This document shows positions 57,030 to 64,000 of a DNA stretch of 64,000 bases, in pieces. Source of the stretch: Silicimonas sp. (GTDB lineage Bacteria > Pseudomonadota > Alphaproteobacteria > Rhodobacterales > Rhodobacteraceae). Under the pieces are notes generated by a model. The model did not search any database and was not told the origin of the DNA. It worked only from the letters and a program-made list of their open reading frames with translations. Within the stretch, counting starts at the first letter, position 1; the number at the start of each line of letters is the position of its first letter. Both the position numbers and the translations under genes were made by a program. The stretch covers positions 1 through 64,000 of the forward strand of contig JAJEFO010000004.1 in NCBI GenBank assembly GCA_022820365.1. The letters are read 5' to 3'.

Positions 57030-58949
57030 ATGTCCTTTCGGTGGATCGTCTTGCGCCTGCGCTCCATCCCGCATCTGTTGGCGTTGGCGGCAGGAGCAGG
57101 TCTGTGTCTTGCGGCTGCGGTCTGGGCCAGGAATCTTGTCGAGGCGCGGACACTGAGAAGCATTGACTCCGGGCTGTCGCAGTCGGGCCATGAATGGACA
57201 GTTGTCCAGATCGACGGCCTGCATGTCACTTTGAGCGGCGTTGCTCCGGACGAGGCGACGCGGTTTGCCGCGCTTTCGACCGCAGGCCGGGCTGCCAGTT
57301 CCGCGCGCATCATGGATCGAATGGAAGTTGCTGACCCGGTGACAATCCAGCCTCCTGAGTTCTCGATCGAGATCCTGCGCTACGACAGCGGCGTTTCGCT
57401 TGCCGGTCTTGTGCCGTCGTCGATGGATGTCGAAAGCGTCTTGAAGATGGTCCGGGAGCACGTGGATGATGCGCCGGTCTCGGAATTGCTCGGAACCCTT
57501 GATTTCGAACCGGCTGACGGGTGGCATCGTGCCGTGGATTTCGGAGTTGAGGCCGTCGGCGTCTTGCCTCGCTCGAAAGTGTCGATCACGGCTTCGGGGG
57601 TCTCGATCCATGCCGTGGCCGAGGATGCCGATGACAAGCGCAAGCTGGAACGGCAACTGCGTCGGGATGCGCCGGCAGACCTGGAGCTTGTCTTGAACAT
57701 CACCGCGCCGCGCCCGGTCGTCGCACCCTTCGCGCTCAGGTTCCAGATCGACAGCGACGGCGTGCGATTCGATGCCTGCTCCGCTGACAGCGAGGCGGCG
57801 CGAGACGCAATTCTCGAAGCGGCCCGAAACGTGGGACTTGGCGAGGACGCGACATGCATCCTGGCCCTCGGAACGCCTTCGACCCGATGGGGCGAGGCAG
57901 CGGTGGCTGGAATTGGCGCCGTTGCCGAGGTTGGCGAAGGCACGTTCACCATGTCCAATGCCGATGTCACGCTGACAGCGACAGCGAGCACGCCGCCACC
58001 ACGATTCGAACGTGTCTCGGCGGAGCTTGAGGAGGCCCTGCCGCCGGTCTTTTCGTTGCAGGCGATTCTGCCCGAGGAAGTCGCGCAGGACGAAGAACGC
58101 CGCTTGCCGGAATTCACCGCAACCCTTTCGCCCGAGGGACATGTTCAGCTTCGCGGAATGCTTGGAAGCGATTCAACCCGTGCGGCTGTCGAGAGTCTTG
58201 CTGTCGCCCATTTTGGGAGCGATCAGGTACATTCGGCGACTGACTTGGAGCAGGACTTGCCGAGCGGATGGACGCAGCGCGTGCTGGCGGCGCTGGAGGC
58301 AATGCAGTTTCTGAGCAATGGGATTGTCAACGTGACCGCCGACAAGTTCACGATTGCCGGCAATGCGGCATTCGAGGACGCGCAATCCGCAATCACGGGT
58401 GTTCTTTCGGGCAAGCTGGGGGGTGGCGCGACCTATGAACTTGACGTTACGTATATCGAGGTCAGTGAGCCGCAGATCGTGTTGCCGACGCCCGAGGAAT
58501 GCCTGGCCCGGGTAAACGAAGCGGCCGAAAGGAAGAAGATCACCTTCAATCCGTCGTCCAGCACCTTCGGCGACGATGCTGCCGAAACCATAGATGCGAT
58601 TGCGGACGTCTTTCGCGAGTGCGAAGGAATCAGGGTCGAGATCAGCGGTCACACCGACAGCCAGGGTCGTGAAACCATGAACCAGCGGCTGAGCCAGGCG
58701 CGCGCGGACGCGGTTCTGAATGCAATCCTGGCGCGACGCGTGCTGGGTACCGGCCTGGTTGCCAAGGGCTATGGCGAGAGCCAGCCCGTGGCGGACAACG
58801 GCACGGCAGAAGGGCGGGAAGCGAACCGTCGGATCGAGTTCCGCCTGATCGCCATATCAGAAGACCTGACGGACTTGTCCGGGCAGGAGGCGGAGACCTT
58901 GGACGACGATGACGTCATCGAAGGAAGGGACGGAGGAGGCACGGAATGA
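57030..58949 (+). CDS. OmpA-family protein with BON-like repeats
   Basis: 639 residues: an N-terminal membrane anchor or signal (about 12-33), two or more BON-like modules (for example VQIDGLHVTLSGVAPDEATRF near 55-80 and later SPEGHVQLRGMLGSDSTRAAV and VTADKFTIAGNAAFEDAQSAI), then a C-terminal OmpA peptidoglycan-binding domain (about 515-620) with SGHTDSQGRETMNQRLSQARADAV. Domain order resembles mycobacterial ArfA/OmpATb. The tail is acidic. ATG 57030 has AAGGA upstream. Its stop overlaps the next gene (ATGA). Confidence 0.88.
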   Translation: MSFRWIVLRLRSIPHLLALAAGAGLCLAAAVWARNLVEARTLRSIDSGLSQSGHEWTVVQIDGLHVTLSGVAPDEATRFAALSTAGRAASSARIMDRMEVADPVTIQPPEFSIEILRYDSGVSLAGLVPSSMDVESVLKMVREHVDDAPVSELLGTLDFEPADGWHRAVDFGVEAVGVLPRSKVSITASGVSIHAVAEDADDKRKLERQLRRDAPADLELVLNITAPRPVVAPFALRFQIDSDGVRFDACSADSEAARDAILEAARNVGLGEDATCILALGTPSTRWGEAAVAGIGAVAEVGEGTFTMSNADVTLTATASTPPPRFERVSAELEEALPPVFSLQAILPEEVAQDEERRLPEFTATLSPEGHVQLRGMLGSDSTRAAVESLAVAHFGSDQVHSATDLEQDLPSGWTQRVLAALEAMQFLSNGIVNVTADKFTIAGNAAFEDAQSAITGVLSGKLGGGATYELDVTYIEVSEPQIVLPTPEECLARVNEAAERKKITFNPSSSTFGDDAAETIDAIADVFRECEGIRVEISGHTDSQGRETMNQRLSQARADAVLNAILARRVLGTGLVAKGYGESQPVADNGTAEGREANRRIEFRLIAISEDLTDLSGQEAETLDDDDVIEGRDGGGTE

Positions 58950-59275
58950 GCGGAAACGAGTTCATTGCCGTCACGGCGGTCATCCTGTTCATGGCATTCC
59001 TTGTGGGCTGGTTCACCCGTTGGCTGGTTACGCGGCTCACGCAGTCCACGCTGTCCGAAATTCATGAAGTGGACACGCTGGTGGAGGCGCTGCACGAGGC
59101 CGAATTGGAGCGGGACAATGTCCAGGAATTGCTCAGGCGGCGTGAAGAGGAACACAAGAACGAGCTGAATCAGGTCTTGGCCGAACTGAGCACGACCATG
59201 GACGGACTTCGGGACTCAAGGCGCGAGGCGGAGGAGCTTCGCGCGCATATTGAACGGGCGGACGAACAGTCCTGA
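58946..59275 (+). CDS. Membrane-anchored coiled-coil protein
   Basis: 109 residues: one transmembrane helix (about 7-26) followed by a highly charged heptad-rich coiled coil (about 36-105). The 4-base overlap with the OmpA gene implies it is made with that protein and may help anchor or organise it in the envelope. No database family comes to mind. 59276-59399 downstream is empty. Confidence 0.8.
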   Translation: MSGNEFIAVTAVILFMAFLVGWFTRWLVTRLTQSTLSEIHEVDTLVEALHEAELERDNVQELLRRREEEHKNELNQVLAELSTTMDGLRDSRREAEELRAHIERADEQS

Positions 59276-59399
59276 CGAGGGCGAACGCGCGATGCAGTAG
59301 AGCTCTGCGTCGGCAAGGCAGCGAATCCGAATTGACGAAATCTGCAGTGCGTCGCGCGTGATGCATGTCTGAGTCCGCATGCCTGTTGCTGCCCCATGT

Positions 59400-61175
59400 T
59401 CAAAGCGGCCAGACGACCAGGATCATCGGAACCGAGACAAGCATCACCAGGATTTCAAGCGGCAGGCCCATCCGCCAGTAATCGCCGAAATGATAGCCGC
59501 CCGGTCCCAGGATGATCGTGTTGTTCTTGTGGCCGACAGGCGTGAGGAACGCGCATGATGCGGCGACCGCGACCGCCATGAGCCACGCATCCGGGTTCGT
59601 TCCCGTGGCCGCCGCAACGCCCAGCGCAACCGGCGCGGCAATCAGCGTCGTCGCGACGTTGTTCAGAAAGTCCGACAGCGTCATGGTCACGATCATCAGC
59701 ACAACAAGCGCGACCCAGGGCGGGAACCCTTGCGTTGCTGCCAGGATTTGCCCGGCGATCAATTCCGCCCCGCCGACAGCCTCGAACGCTTCGGCGAGGG
59801 GCACCAGGCTCGCGAGGAGCACGATGACCTTCCACTCGATGGAATCGTAAACCTCGCGGCCCGTGACGAGCCCGACACCGACAAAGCCGACCACCGCCGC
59901 CGCGAGGGCGACCGGCAAGGGTGCCCAGCCCGCCACGGCCGAGGCGATGGCGACGAGAAAGATGCCGATCGAAAGCCAGGCCTTCGAGCGCTGAACGACC
60001 GGCGTTTCGCGGCCCTTGAGCGGCAACACGCCCATCCAGGTTGCCGCCTCTGCATTTCGCTCCGGCGTGCCCAGCAGCAGGAGGACGTCGCCGGGCCTGA
60101 TCGCAAGGAGACGAACGCGATCTCGGAAGCGTCGCCCGTTGCGGGACACGCCCAGGAGCGTGACCGCGTGCCGATGAAGGAGCTTCAGGCTGCGCGCCGT
60201 CCGGCCGGCGATTCGCGCACCTTCCGGCACGATGGCCTCCGTCAGCGCCAGGCCGCCGGAAGTCACGGTTCCCGTGTGCTTTTCCGATCCCGCGAACTCA
60301 AGCTCGCCCTGTCCCAGGAACGCCTCGATGGCACCAGGCTCACCCTCGACGACGATGAAGTCGCCGGGTCGGACTTCCTGCCTGGCCGCAAAGCCAGGCT
60401 GACGACGCCCGCCGCGAACGAGTCCGAGGACGTGAACGTCATGCTCATCCGCAAGCGGATAGAAGTCTCCCACCGTCAGGTCCTTCTCGTCGAAGTTCTC
60501 GCCAACCCTCAGTTCCGCGACGTAACGGCCCTGCGCGAATTCGCGCTCGTTTCCCCATGCGCCGTCCCGTTGGGGCAGCAGCCGCCAGCCCAGAAGTGAC
60601 ACAAACGCGATTCCGGCGGCGGCGACTGCCAGCCCGACAGGAGCGAAGTCGAACATGCCGAACGGCGCGCCAAGCGCCTCCTCGCGGTATCCGGCAATGA
60701 CGATGTTGGGAGGTGTACCGATCAGAGTGATCATTCCGCCCAGGATAGTGGCGAACGAAAGGGGCATCAGTGACCGGGAGAGGGCGCGCCCGGCCTTCGT
60801 CGCGGTCTCGGAATCCAGCGGCATCAGCAGCGCGAGCGCGGCAACGTTGTTTATCACCGCGGAAATGGCAGCACCGACAACGGCCATGACCGCAATGTGC
60901 ATCGGCAGAGGCCGTTCGCTGTCAAGAAGCTTGGCGGCAAGCTTCTCGATGGCGCCCGATCCGATGAGGCCGCGCGAGATCACCAGGACCAGCGCTATGA
61001 CTGCCACGGCGGAATGCCCGAAGCCGGAAAACACCTCCTCCCGGGGCACGAGTCCGATCGAGGCAGCCAAAACCAGCGCTCCGAAAGCCACGAGGTCGTA
61101 TCGAATGCGCCCCCAGGCCAGCAAGGCGAAGAGCACGACAAAAATGGCGAGAATCAGGGCCTGGTCTTCTGGCAA
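59400..61175 (-). CDS. SLC13-type permease with two TrkA-C domains
   Basis: 591-residue membrane transporter of the divalent anion:sodium symporter (SLC13/CitM) class. Two helix bundles (about 1-195 and 395-591) flank two cytosolic TrkA-C (RCK-C) domains (about 205-290 and 300-385), the SAC1/YfbS-like form linked to sulfate or other anions. Signature residues are SAVINNVAALALLMPL and, near the end, SDFLNNVATTLIAAPVALG. ATG 61175 lies one base after the aroQ stop. Substrate not inferable. Confidence 0.92.
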   Translation of the reverse strand: MPEDQALILAIFVVLFALLAWGRIRYDLVAFGALVLAASIGLVPREEVFSGFGHSAVAVIALVLVISRGLIGSGAIEKLAAKLLDSERPLPMHIAVMAVVGAAISAVINNVAALALLMPLDSETATKAGRALSRSLMPLSFATILGGMITLIGTPPNIVIAGYREEALGAPFGMFDFAPVGLAVAAAGIAFVSLLGWRLLPQRDGAWGNEREFAQGRYVAELRVGENFDEKDLTVGDFYPLADEHDVHVLGLVRGGRRQPGFAARQEVRPGDFIVVEGEPGAIEAFLGQGELEFAGSEKHTGTVTSGGLALTEAIVPEGARIAGRTARSLKLLHRHAVTLLGVSRNGRRFRDRVRLLAIRPGDVLLLLGTPERNAEAATWMGVLPLKGRETPVVQRSKAWLSIGIFLVAIASAVAGWAPLPVALAAAVVGFVGVGLVTGREVYDSIEWKVIVLLASLVPLAEAFEAVGGAELIAGQILAATQGFPPWVALVVLMIVTMTLSDFLNNVATTLIAAPVALGVAAATGTNPDAWLMAVAVAASCAFLTPVGHKNNTIILGPGGYHFGDYWRMGLPLEILVMLVSVPMILVVWPL

Positions 61176-61176
61176 T

Positions 61177-61626
61177 TCAAGTCACCGCATCGGACAGGCA
61201 TGCACAGACCTGCTCCACGGCGAACCCGTAGCCTGCTGGTCCGCAACCTACGATGACCGCGTCGGCACGTCCGGAAACGTAGGAGTTGTGCCGGAACTCC
61301 TCGCGGGCATGGATGTTCGAGAGATGCACCTCTGTAACCGGACCCTCGAACATGTTGAGTGCATCCAGAATGGCTACGGACGTGTGCGAATAAGCGCCAG
61401 GATTGATGATGATGGCCGCAAAACTGTCGCGGGCCTCGTGAATCCAGTCGACAAGTTCACCTTCGTGATTCGACTGGCGCAGTTCGATCTCCTGACCGAA
61501 AATCGCCGCTGTTTCGGCGCAGAGACCTGCGACATCGTCAAGCGTCTCGCTCCCGTAGATTTCGGGCTGCCTCTCACCGAGCATGTTCAAGTTCGGGCCG
61601 TTCAGGATCAGGATCGTCTTTGCCAT
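61177..61626 (-). CDS. aroQ: 3-dehydroquinate dehydratase, type II
   Basis: Shikimate-pathway enzyme, 149 residues, usual length. [20 protein letters not shown] holds the catalytic arginine and tyrosine, [13 protein letters not shown] follows, and [15 protein letters not shown] carries the substrate-binding and catalytic histidine. Its stop abuts the SLC13 permease start, so the pair is probably co-transcribed. Divergent from gyrB across 270 bases. Confidence 0.96.
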   Translation of the reverse strand: MAKTILILNGPNLNMLGERQPEIYGSETLDDVAGLCAETAAIFGQEIELRQSNHEGELVDWIHEARDSFAAIIINPGAYSHTSVAILDALNMFEGPVTEVHLSNIHAREEFRHNSYVSGRADAVIVGCGPAGYGFAVEQVCACLSDAVT

Positions 61627-61665
61627 GTGCCCTCCTAACCCAAGTCAGCGGCCTTGGACAATTGA

Positions 61666-64000
<2,335 letters not shown>

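Overview
The window is about 64 kb of GC-rich bacterial chromosome from an alphaproteobacterium, most likely Rhodobacterales-like. The indications are the reduced HPr kinase with RapZ, EIIA-Man and HPr; etfB-etfA next to 3-hydroxybutyryl-CoA dehydrogenase; a eukaryote-type NADP-isocitrate dehydrogenase; glycolate oxidase glcDEF; plant-type GshA; a ubiA/rsmE divergon; and an IbpA-type Hsp20. This assignment rests on gene content and order, not on a search. No rRNA, tRNA or CRISPR array was recognised.

Layout. 1-0.4 kb: C-terminal piece of an IS4-superfamily transposase at the window edge. 0.75-4.9 kb: pckA divergent from the regulatory PTS genes hprK-rapZ-EIIA-HPr; the chvI/chvG pair often found between them in alphaproteobacteria is absent. 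4.9-7.6 kb: hbd-etfA-etfB. 8-13.5 kb: replication cluster rhodanese-dnaA-tauE-dnaN-recF-DUF1697, followed by a decayed second copy of the recF 3' end. 13.8-18.4 kb: LysE exporter and glcDEF. 18.4-19.1 kb: hsp20 with a sigma-32-like promoter, a candidate ROSE-type RNA thermometer and a terminator hairpin. 19.2-25.7 kb: hydrolase/OsmC fusion, SMR transporter, icd, pncA, trhO, yqgE and a DsbD-like periplasmic protein. 25.8-30.8 kb: RND pump and its adaptor. 30.9-35.5 kb: a compact minus-strand group running from a catalytically degenerate dihydroorotase through plsY, UDG, phosphoesterase and LysE to moaB.

From 35.6 to 51.8 kb lies a block that separates the pyrC-type gene from pyrB and looks like accessory DNA. 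It holds two modules. The first is a Tat-exported FAD amine oxidase, a LysR regulator, a DUF1445 protein, a complete TRAP transporter and a fused 5-oxoprolinase/hydantoinase. Together these suggest uptake and catabolism of D-glutamate, 5-oxoproline or a related cyclic amide. The second is a lipoprotein, a two-EF-hand periplasmic protein, a two-component system whose sensor carries a His/acid-rich periplasmic loop, and a secreted phytochelatin-synthase-like peptidase. This reads as a metal- or calcium-responsive envelope system. A 10-bp-period direct repeat ahead of the response regulator is a likely operator.

52-64 kb returns to core genes: pyrB, gshA, a small membrane protein, rsmE/ubiA, an OmpA-type protein with a coiled-coil partner, an SLC13 permease, aroQ and the first 701 codons of gyrB. 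gyrB lies 49 kb from recF instead of following it.

Many starts were moved inward from the longest open frame on the basis of Shine-Dalgarno sites, family alignment from memory, or 4-nt stop/start overlaps. Frameshifts cannot be excluded without reads.
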